6,273 nt of DNA, from NCBI GenBank assembly GCA_944326175.1, contig CALVCY010000136.1, positions 1-6,273 on the forward strand, read 5' to 3'. The position numbers and the translations under genes were made by a program. This DNA comes from an uncultured Erysipelotrichaceae bacterium (GTDB taxonomy: Bacteria; Bacillota_I; Bacilli_A; Erysipelotrichales; Erysipelotrichaceae). A model generated the notes under the pieces. The model did not search any database. It saw only the letters and a list, made by a program, of their open reading frames with translations, and was not told the origin of the DNA. Shown here piece by piece: positions 1 through 5,527 of the stretch. Every line of letters begins with the position of its first letter. The first letter of the stretch is position 1.

Positions 1-63
1 CGGATATCATTCACGTTTATATCCTGCATACATTCAGTATACCCTTTCTCTTTGATTTAATCA

Positions 64-91
64 TTTACTTTATGGTCCAACCATGTATAAT
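64..91 (+). promoter_or_regulatory. Probable sigma-A promoter of the riboswitch-ATPase transcript
   Basis: A perfect TATAAT -10 box lies at 86-91. TTTACT at 64-69 matches the TTGACA consensus at four of six positions, with a 16 bp spacer. The predicted start point, around 97-99, falls at the base of the riboswitch P1 helix, as expected if the aptamer begins at the 5' end of the RNA. The -35 element is only moderate. Bases 1-63 upstream hold no gene that I can support. Confidence 0.7.
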
Positions 92-96
92 AAATC

Positions 97-198
97 TCGC
101 GTTAGGGAGTAGCTGTACCTGTCGGATGCGACATCTCGATCGTTATGATCCGACCGACAGGATTTATGTATTCCATGAATAAGCAAGACTGGACGCAC
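97..198 (+). ncRNA. yybP-ykoY family (Mn2+-sensing) riboswitch aptamer
   Basis: The two most conserved segments of the yybP-ykoY class are present: GGGAGTAGC at 105-113 (the L1 loop side) and AGCAAGAC at 182-189. The closing helix P1 can form between 99-105 and 189-196, with G191 bulged. The family usually has GGGG pairing with GACC; here the first G is A104 and the partner C is T190, so the pair is kept by a compensatory change. Family knowledge: these RNAs bind Mn2+ and usually switch on Mn2+ or Ca2+ exporters, including P-type ATPases, which fits the gene downstream. The middle of the element (118-170) is less standard and can fold in competing ways, so the internal helices are not assigned with confidence. 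Confidence 0.88.
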
Positions 199-226
199 TT
201 TCACAGTGCGGGAGGTCTTGCTTTTT
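181..226 (+). terminator. Riboswitch-controlled intrinsic terminator
   Basis: AAGCAAGAC (181-189) pairs with GTCTTGCTT (215-223), and CGCACT (194-199) pairs with AGTGCG (205-210) around a five-base loop. A T run at 222-226 overlaps the end of the stem. The 5' arm contains the whole 3' strand of riboswitch P1 (189-196) and the conserved GCAAGAC segment, so aptamer and terminator exclude each other. This predicts read-through when metal is bound (an ON switch) and premature termination when metal is scarce. Confidence 0.9.
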
Positions 227-274
227 GTAAGCCCTTAACCGTTTCACATTGCATAAAAAGAAAAGGAGAACACT

Positions 275-2887
275 ATGCAAATCTATGACGAGTCCACAGA
301 ATCGCTATTCGCGCGTTATGACTCATCAACCGATGGTTTGACCAGTGATCAAGCCGCAAAGCGGCTTGAAAAAGATGGGTTGAACCAATTGGAACAAAAA
401 AAGAAAGAATCCATCGTGATCAAATTCTTCCGTCAGTTCCAGGATCCATTGATCATCATCCTGTTGGTCGCTGCCATCGTATCCTTGATCGTCGATCCCC
501 ATGAGTGGCTGGAATCCTTGATCATCTTCATCGTGGTCATGCTCAATGCCTTGTTAGGCACCATCCAGGAAAACAACGCTGAAAAAGCATTGGAATCCCT
601 GAAAAAGATGAGTGCACCCAATGCCAAAGTCCGTCGAAACGGCAAAGTCGAGATCATCGAAGCTGCCAATATCGTGACCGGTGATATCGCATTGATCGAA
701 GCCGGTGATCTCGTCCCCAGCGATGGTCGCATCATCAAAGCCACATCGTTAAAAGTGGATGAATCTTCCCTGACTGGTGAAAGTGTGCCGGTGGAAAAAA
801 CCAACGCCACATTAAGTGGAACGTTACCATTGGCAGATCAGAAAAACATGGTGTTTGCTTCCACCATCGTCACTTATGGTTCTGCAGAAATTTTGGTCAC
901 CTCGACCGGGATGAACAACCAGATCGGCTTGATCGCCAAACAATTGGATGCTGAAGAAAATTCACTGACCCCGTTGCAATTGAAACTCAATGCCGTTTCC
1001 AAAACGATCGGTATGTTATGCATCGGCATCTGCATCATCGTCTTTGGATTAGAAGTGATCGAAGGCAATGATATGCTCGACGCCTTCAAAAGTGCCGTCG
1101 CTTTAGCCGTAGCAGCTGTTCCGGAAGGATTGGCGACTGTGGTGACCGTACTATTGGCCATTGGTGTCAAAGATATGGTCAAACACAATGCCATCGTCAA
1201 AAAATTACCGGCAGTGGAAACGTTGGGTTCGACCAGTGTCATCTGTTCAGATAAAACCGGTACATTGACACAGAATAAAATGACCGTGACCCATTATTAT
1301 TTGGAAGGTCATGGATTGAGTGAGATCATCAACCAAGAAGTCGATCCGGCAGATCTTTTATTGAGTGAAGCGTTCACTTTATGCTCCGATGCCAAAGGCA
1401 GCCTGGATGGTGAAGGAAAATACAAAACCATCGGTGATCCAACTGAAACTGCATTATTGGATGCTTCGTATCGCTATGGTAAGACCATGGACGATATCTT
1501 AGGATCGGTCACATTACTGGCATCTTACCCCTTTGATTCGGGACGAAAGATGATGAGTGTGGCCATCGAACACGACGGGCATCGCTACATCATCACCAAA
1601 GGCAGTCCGGATGCGTTGTTTACCCGCAGTGTCAATGATGTGGCCAATGCCAAACGCGTCAACCTCAATCTGGCTGATCAAGCCTTGCGTGTCTTGGCAT
1701 TGGGGTATAAAAATGCCGATACGATCGATTTGAATGATCTAAACCAATGGGAATGTGATCTGACATTCATGGGTCTTGTCGCCATGAAAGATCCGATCAA
1801 ACCATCCGTCAAAGATTCCATTGCCATTGCCGCCAATGCCGGCGTCAAAACGGTGATGATCACCGGTGACTCTTTGCCGACTGCCAAAGCCATCGCACGA
1901 GAATTGAATATATTGGATGGTGAAACCACCAAAGCCATTGATGGTTTGACCCTAGAAGCTATGGATGATCAAACCCTGGCCGATCAGATCGAAGATATCC
2001 GTGTCTATGCCCGTGTCTCCCCAAGTGATAAGGTCCGTATCGTCGATGCATTCCAATCCAAAGGCGAAGTGGTCGCCATGACCGGTGATGGAGTCAATGA
2101 CTCCCCGGCCCTCAAACGGGCCGATATCGGCTGTGCCATGGGGATAACGGGTACGGATGTGGCCAAGGAAAGTGCCGATATGATCCTGATGGATGATAAC
2201 TTCACCACCATCGTGGCATCCATCAAACAAGGCCGTACCATCTACAACAATATCGAAAAAGACATTCGGTTTTTGTTGAGTTCCAATATCGGCGAAGTCA
2301 TCACCATCTTCATGGCTTCCCTGTTATCCCTTTTACCGAATATTTCATTCGGGATCCCCTTGGCGTCGATCCATTTATTGTGGATCAACCTGATCACCGA
2401 TTCCCTGCCTGCGTTTGCATTGGGCTTTGAACAGAGTGAGCCGACCATCATGGATCAAAAACCACGTCGCAAAGATGAAAGCATCTTCAATAAAACGATG
2501 TGGACACGCATTTTGATCGAAGGTGTATCGGTTGGTTTATTGACATTGGCGAGCTATATGTTGGGCCATTATATGGGTGGCGGCGATGCCGCGTTCAATC
2601 ATCAAATGGGCATGACCATGGCTTTTGTTACCTTGGCCATGAGTGAATTATTCCACAGTTTCAATGTCAAAAGTGCCCATTCCGTGTTCAACAAACGCAC
2701 ATTCAACAACAAGTGGCTCAATGGTTCCTTCATTATCGGTGTGGTATTGGTCATGGTATTGATATATACTCCGCTTAATGGTATCTTCGATTTGGTTGCA
2801 CTGGATTTCGTTCACATCCTGGAAGCTACCGGACTGGCTGCGGCCATGATCGTGGTCGGTGAAGTGGAAAAACTGCTGCACCTTTAA
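275..2887 (+). CDS. P2A-type cation-transporting ATPase (Ca2+/Mn2+ efflux type)
   Basis: This is a membrane pump that exports a divalent cation at the cost of ATP. It has 870 residues, normal for bacterial P2A ATPases. Visible motifs in order are actuator TGES (167-170), PEGL in M4 (283-286), the phosphorylation motif DKTGTLT with D326, nucleotide-binding KGSP (442-445), TGD (530-532) and TGDGVND (603-609). About ten membrane helices can be placed: M1-M2 near 58-98, M3-M4 near 242-297 and M5-M10 from 667 to 865. Ion-site residues resemble SERCA: N671 and E674 in M5, and N705, T708 and D709 in M6. The position of SERCA E908 in M8 appears to be A788 (alignment by eye). The start is supported by AGGAG at 264-268, six bases before ATG. 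The yybP-ykoY leader favours Mn2+, perhaps with Ca2+, as substrate. That is inference from context, because the motifs alone do not separate the two ions. Confidence 0.95.
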   Translation: MQIYDESTESLFARYDSSTDGLTSDQAAKRLEKDGLNQLEQKKKESIVIKFFRQFQDPLIIILLVAAIVSLIVDPHEWLESLIIFIVVMLNALLGTIQENNAEKALESLKKMSAPNAKVRRNGKVEIIEAANIVTGDIALIEAGDLVPSDGRIIKATSLKVDESSLTGESVPVEKTNATLSGTLPLADQKNMVFASTIVTYGSAEILVTSTGMNNQIGLIAKQLDAEENSLTPLQLKLNAVSKTIGMLCIGICIIVFGLEVIEGNDMLDAFKSAVALAVAAVPEGLATVVTVLLAIGVKDMVKHNAIVKKLPAVETLGSTSVICSDKTGTLTQNKMTVTHYYLEGHGLSEIINQEVDPADLLLSEAFTLCSDAKGSLDGEGKYKTIGDPTETALLDASYRYGKTMDDILGSVTLLASYPFDSGRKMMSVAIEHDGHRYIITKGSPDALFTRSVNDVANAKRVNLNLADQALRVLALGYKNADTIDLNDLNQWECDLTFMGLVAMKDPIKPSVKDSIAIAANAGVKTVMITGDSLPTAKAIARELNILDGETTKAIDGLTLEAMDDQTLADQIEDIRVYARVSPSDKVRIVDAFQSKGEVVAMTGDGVNDSPALKRADIGCAMGITGTDVAKESADMILMDDNFTTIVASIKQGRTIYNNIEKDIRFLLSSNIGEVITIFMASLLSLLPNISFGIPLASIHLLWINLITDSLPAFALGFEQSEPTIMDQKPRRKDESIFNKTMWTRILIEGVSVGLLTLASYMLGHYMGGGDAAFNHQMGMTMAFVTLAMSELFHSFNVKSAHSVFNKRTFNNKWLNGSFIIGVVLVMVLIYTPLNGIFDLVALDFVHILEATGLAAAMIVVGEVEKLLHL

Positions 2888-2909
2888 TCTTTAAAAAAAA
2901 GGACGAATT

Positions 2910-3410
2910 ATGGATACTGGAACAATGATCATCTCGAGCGTATTGATGGTATTCATCATCGCTTATGGTGTTATGGCATATCGTGCACATCAAAATAATA
3001 AAAAAACACAGAAAGATCTGGTCAACTATGAGGTGGTCAAGGTCAATCAGAGTGTTTTGATCAGTGGCGCGTTGATGATGGTCTTATGTGCATTGATCGC
3101 TGTGGCCGGGATCATTTTAAAGCGAAGCGATTATATGATCCTTGGTGGATTATTGGTCGTTGCCTGTGCGATGCAGTTGTTCGTATCCAAAGAACAGAAC
3201 ATCGTTTATGTCGGTGATCATGATTTCATCTTTACCGGATACAAATTTCGATACAAAAACATCGATGCTTTGTATCCACCAAAAGGGATGTTCAAAAGTC
3301 GATACGTGATGAAAATGAGCAATGGTCAAAGTTATAAGATCCCGGTCAAAGTGATCGAAATGATATTGCCCTATTGCAAAGATAACGTGATCAAAACGGA
3401 TCATAAGTAA
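2910..3410 (+). CDS. Small membrane protein of unknown function, partner of the ATPase gene
   Basis: I do not recognise a named family for this 166-residue protein. It has three hydrophobic segments (about 6-24, 48-70 and 75-92), with a basic, polar loop at 25-47. A soluble tail of about 70 residues follows. The tail reads as alternating short beta-like stretches (NIVYVGD, DFIFTGYKFRYKNI, YVMKMSNGQSYKIPV) and a final helix-like segment, a layout reminiscent of small bacterial PH-like domains; that is inference from pattern only. The gene starts 22 bp after the ATPase stop, with AAAAGGA at 2897-2903 as ribosome binding site. No terminator lies between the two genes and a hairpin follows this one, so it is probably co-transcribed with the ATPase under the same metal riboswitch. 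It could be an accessory or regulatory subunit of the pump, or an unrelated passenger. Confidence 0.85.
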   Translation: MDTGTMIISSVLMVFIIAYGVMAYRAHQNNKKTQKDLVNYEVVKVNQSVLISGALMMVLCALIAVAGIILKRSDYMILGGLLVVACAMQLFVSKEQNIVYVGDHDFIFTGYKFRYKNIDALYPPKGMFKSRYVMKMSNGQSYKIPVKVIEMILPYCKDNVIKTDHK

Positions 3411-3451
3411 AACCATAAGGGTCTGCCACGGCAGACCCTTTCATTATGGTT
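3411..3451 (+). terminator. Long hairpin closing the ATPase operon
   Basis: AAGGGTCTGC (3417-3426) pairs perfectly with GCAGACCCTT (3431-3440) around a CACG loop. AACCAT (3411-3416) can extend the stem with ATGGTT (3446-3451) across a five-base bulge. The stem begins directly after the stop codon at 3408-3410. The T tract is short and interrupted, so it may be a weaker or bidirectional terminator, or an mRNA-stabilising 3' hairpin. Confidence 0.7.
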
Positions 3452-3532
3452 GGATCATAATGATTTTCTATGAAAGCGCATAGCGATTGCGTATATTCCA
3501 AAGCAAAAAAACAGTCTAAAATAATAGTAACC

Positions 3533-3538
3533 AGGAGG
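3533..3538 (+). promoter_or_regulatory. Ribosome binding site that fixes the DUF362 gene start
   Basis: A perfect AGGAGG stands nine bases before ATG at 3548. An upstream in-frame ATG at 3470 has no comparable site. It would add 26 residues, rich in Lys and Ser, that do not resemble the family. The start at 3548 is therefore preferred. Confidence 0.85.
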
Positions 3539-3547
3539 AAAACGAAC

Positions 3548-4558
3548 ATGAGCAACAATCATCCGATTGCCGCCAAAAACGGCAATATCTACATCCCTTT
3601 CGAAAAACGGAGCGGACCATCCAGTACAGTATGGTTCACCCGAGATCTAAGCGCGAATGGATTGGAAAATATTTTCAAACGGATCCAGGATCATTTGACG
3701 GGCAAGATCGCCATCAAACTACATACTGGTGAACCCCATGGTCCAAACATCATACCAAGATCTTGGGTCAAACAGTTGATCGACCATCAATTGAATGGTG
3801 CGACCATCGTGGAAACCAATACCTATTATGATGGAGACCGTTATACCACTGAACAACATCGAAAGACGTTAACGACCAATGGATGGACATTTGCCAATGT
3901 CGATATCATGGATGAACATGGTACGGTGGACCTGCCGGTCCATAATGGAAAATGGTTCGACCATATGACCATGGGCAAAACCATCGTTGATTATGATTCC
4001 ATGCTCGTCTTGACACACTTTAAAGGTCATACCCAGGGTGGTTTTGGTGGTTCCAACAAAAACATCGGCATCGGCTGTGCCGATGGCCGTATCGGAAAAG
4101 CCATGATCCACACCACACCCGGCAGCGATGACATGTGGGATATTGCCAAAGAAGAATTCATGGAACGTATGAGTGAAAGTGCCAAAGCCACCGTCGATCA
4201 TTTTGGTGATCACATCGTATACATCAATGTGATGCGCAATATGAGCGTATCCTGTGATTGTGAAGGTGTCGCTGCGGCACCGGTCGTCACACCCAATGTC
4301 GGGATACTGGCATCCACAGATATACTGGCCATCGATCAAGCCTGTGTGGATTGTGTTTATGCCATGAACCCCCAAGATAACCATGATTTAGTGGAACGGA
4401 TCGAAAGCCGTCATGGTTTGCGACAACTTTCATACATGAAAGAACTTGGTATGGGTAATGACCGCTACACGTTGATCGATATTGACCATGGTGATGCCAC
4501 CATCGATGCCAAAACAGCTGTCGACGGTGTCAAACCATGGGAAAATGACGGACAATAA
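3548..4558 (+). CDS. DUF362 domain protein without the ferredoxin insert
   Basis: This protein has 336 residues from the preferred start and belongs to the DUF362 / COG2768 group of uncharacterised, often iron-sulfur, proteins. Family-like segments are IKLHTGEPHGPN (56-67), HFKGHTQGGFGGSNKNIGIGCA (157-178), CDCEG (236-240) and ILASTDILAIDQACVDCV (253-270). Many relatives carry a two-cluster 4Fe-4S ferredoxin domain between the GCA segment and the CDC segment. Here that stretch is short and has no CxxCxxC motif. Five cysteines remain in conserved-looking contexts: C177, C236, C238, C266 and C269. They could bind a metal or cluster, but this is not shown. No signal peptide is visible, so a cytoplasmic location is likely. 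The gene appears monocistronic, between the hairpin at 3411-3451 and the terminator at 4571-4605. No convincing promoter was found in the 3452-3532 gap. Function is unknown. Confidence 0.88.
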   Translation: MSNNHPIAAKNGNIYIPFEKRSGPSSTVWFTRDLSANGLENIFKRIQDHLTGKIAIKLHTGEPHGPNIIPRSWVKQLIDHQLNGATIVETNTYYDGDRYTTEQHRKTLTTNGWTFANVDIMDEHGTVDLPVHNGKWFDHMTMGKTIVDYDSMLVLTHFKGHTQGGFGGSNKNIGIGCADGRIGKAMIHTTPGSDDMWDIAKEEFMERMSESAKATVDHFGDHIVYINVMRNMSVSCDCEGVAAAPVVTPNVGILASTDILAIDQACVDCVYAMNPQDNHDLVERIESRHGLRQLSYMKELGMGNDRYTLIDIDHGDATIDAKTAVDGVKPWENDGQ

Positions 4559-4570
4559 GCCCATCCAATC

Positions 4571-4605
4571 AAAAGGCGTCGATCATGCCGATCAAACGCC
4601 TTTTT
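4571..4605. terminator. Bidirectional terminator between convergent genes
   Basis: AAAAGGCGT (4571-4579) pairs with ACGCCTTTT (4596-4604). The loop region can add GATC (4581-4584) with GATC (4590-4593). On the + strand the stem is followed by a T-rich run (4601-4610), terminating the DUF362 gene. On the - strand it ends in four Ts and serves the opposing kinase-like gene, whose stop codon (4592-4594) and last codons lie inside the structure. Confidence 0.85.
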
Positions 4606-5137
4606 CTTTTACTTTTCTCAATTCGACCAAATATTGCTCACTTTGCTCACGCGTGGTAAAACGAATCAATCTGAACATCGACTCGCTTGCTTGTAGCAAT
4701 GCTTCGATCTTGGGACGCTGCAGGTTTTGGAATGTTTTGACGTATTCGATAAACTCATCATCATTTTCATCCGTTTCCCATGGCATATCGACCCGTTTGG
4801 TCCCTTCCCGCTCCAGTATGCCCGCTAAACAAACGGCGAGATCATAATCCAAATAGAAAACCGTATCCGCATAGCGCAGACGTAACGCCATTGTCCGCAT
4901 ATAATTGCCATCAATGATCCATTGGGGTCGGATCAATATCTTATGCAGCATGTGATCAAATTGATCCGGCGGTGTTAGGGAATGATCAGGATGATGATGC
5001 AACATGTCCAGGTAGATCAATGGCAGTTGCAACAATGATTGAAGTTTTCGGGCAAATGTACTTTTTCCACTTCCCGGGCATCCGATGATCAACACCTTAT
5101 GCATTGGATATTTCGTATGTTCAAATGGTTCCATCAT
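4592..5137 (-). CDS. P-loop nucleotide-kinase-like protein (adenylate kinase / FlaR-like)
   Basis: This is a 181-residue P-loop protein, probably cytoplasmic. Walker A is GCPGSGKST at residues 19-27. It is followed by LIYLDMLHH (40-48), a WIIDGNY segment (73-79) and FYLDYD (94-99, the Walker-B-like strand). A lid-like charged region spans about 109-129. This layout matches the small proteins annotated as adenylate-kinase-like or 'DNA topology modulation protein FlaR-related'; their substrate is generally not established and the old FlaR name should not be taken as function. The start is uncertain. ATG at 5137 (or 5134) overlaps the upstream gene by 17 bp and suggests translational coupling. 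The in-frame ATG at 5104 would place Walker A close to the N terminus, as is usual for the family. Neither has a strong ribosome binding site. This is the last gene of the minus-strand cluster. Confidence 0.85.
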   Translation of the reverse strand: MMEPFEHTKYPMHKVLIIGCPGSGKSTFARKLQSLLQLPLIYLDMLHHHPDHSLTPPDQFDHMLHKILIRPQWIIDGNYMRTMALRLRYADTVFYLDYDLAVCLAGILEREGTKRVDMPWETDENDDEFIEYVKTFQNLQRPKIEALLQASESMFRLIRFTTREQSEQYLVELRKVKEKGV

Positions 5138-5498
5138 TCACACCGGCCTGCTGTTTCAATCGATCGGATTCTTCGATCAAATCATGGACGTACGCATCAT
5201 TGATAAAAGCATGCATGACTAATATTCCTAATAGATAAAACACACCCAGATATGCGATGAAAGTGACCAGAAAATCCATGAAAAATGATTCGAACACGGT
5301 ATCGTTATCCCGCATGATACGGGTCATTGCAATAAGAAAAATCAAGGATGGGATCGTTGTCATCCAGCTGTAACGCATCAATTGACGCTGACGTTTACGG
5401 GTCAGGTAATAGGTGGTACGACCAATGCGGATAATGGGTGTGGAATGATTGCAGAACAATAAAGCGATCTTAAACTTCCAACTTTTCGGATTATCCAT
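5121..5498 (-). CDS. Small two-helix membrane protein of unknown function
   Basis: I do not recognise the family of this 125-residue protein. The N-terminal part (1-43) is basic, with a KRQRQ stretch near 35-39. Two likely membrane helices follow at about 44-59 and 74-97, separated by a short acidic loop (RDNDTVFE). The C-terminal tail is charged and helix-like (about 101-118). By the positive-inside rule both ends would be cytoplasmic. The start is well supported by AGGAGG (complement of 5504-5509) five bases before ATG. It begins 29 bp after the ROK kinase stop and overlaps the P-loop gene by 17 bp, so it is very likely the middle gene of a three-gene operon. Nothing in the sequence ties it to sugar metabolism. 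Confidence 0.83.
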   Translation of the reverse strand: MDNPKSWKFKIALLFCNHSTPIIRIGRTTYYLTRKRQRQLMRYSWMTTIPSLIFLIAMTRIMRDNDTVFESFFMDFLVTFIAYLGVFYLLGILVMHAFINDAYVHDLIEESDRLKQQAGVNDGTI

Positions 5499-5503
5499 GA
5501 CAC

Positions 5504-5509
5504 CCTCCT
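5504..5509 (-). promoter_or_regulatory. Strong internal ribosome binding site
   Basis: The complement reads AGGAGG, five bases before the ATG of the two-helix membrane protein gene. It lies in the 29 bp gap after the ROK kinase stop and decides that start. No terminator is visible in the gap, which supports co-transcription. Confidence 0.8.
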
Positions 5510-5527
5510 TTGCTGTGGATCTAATGG

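Noticed and set aside
1..63. Possible start of a divergent minus-strand gene at the left edge
   Set aside because: Short ATG and GTG openings on the minus strand stop quickly or run off the edge with only weak ribosome-binding-like bases. There is not enough sequence to support a gene.
3477..3491. CGCA...TGCG inverted repeat as an operator upstream of the DUF362 gene
   Set aside because: The arms are only four bases and can occur by chance; there is no adjacent promoter or regulator gene to support it.
3452..3532. Promoter for the DUF362 gene (CATAAT at 3456, TATATT at 3492, TAAAAT at 3517)
   Set aside because: Each -10-like box lacks a reasonable -35 at 16-18 bp, so I could not choose one. 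A promoter is likely in this gap but is not resolved.
3470..3547. Upstream in-frame ATG that would extend the DUF362 protein by 26 residues
   Set aside because: There is no ribosome binding site before 3470, and the added residues look like translated leader. A perfect AGGAGG sits before the ATG at 3548.
3869..4384. 171-residue minus-strand open frame inside the DUF362 gene
   Set aside because: It is the antisense shadow of a well-supported gene. Its His- and Ile-rich composition mirrors the GAT and ATC codons of the sense strand.
4482..4847. 121-residue plus-strand open frame across the convergent terminator
   Set aside because: It runs through the terminator hairpin, overlaps two real genes and has no recognisable protein features.
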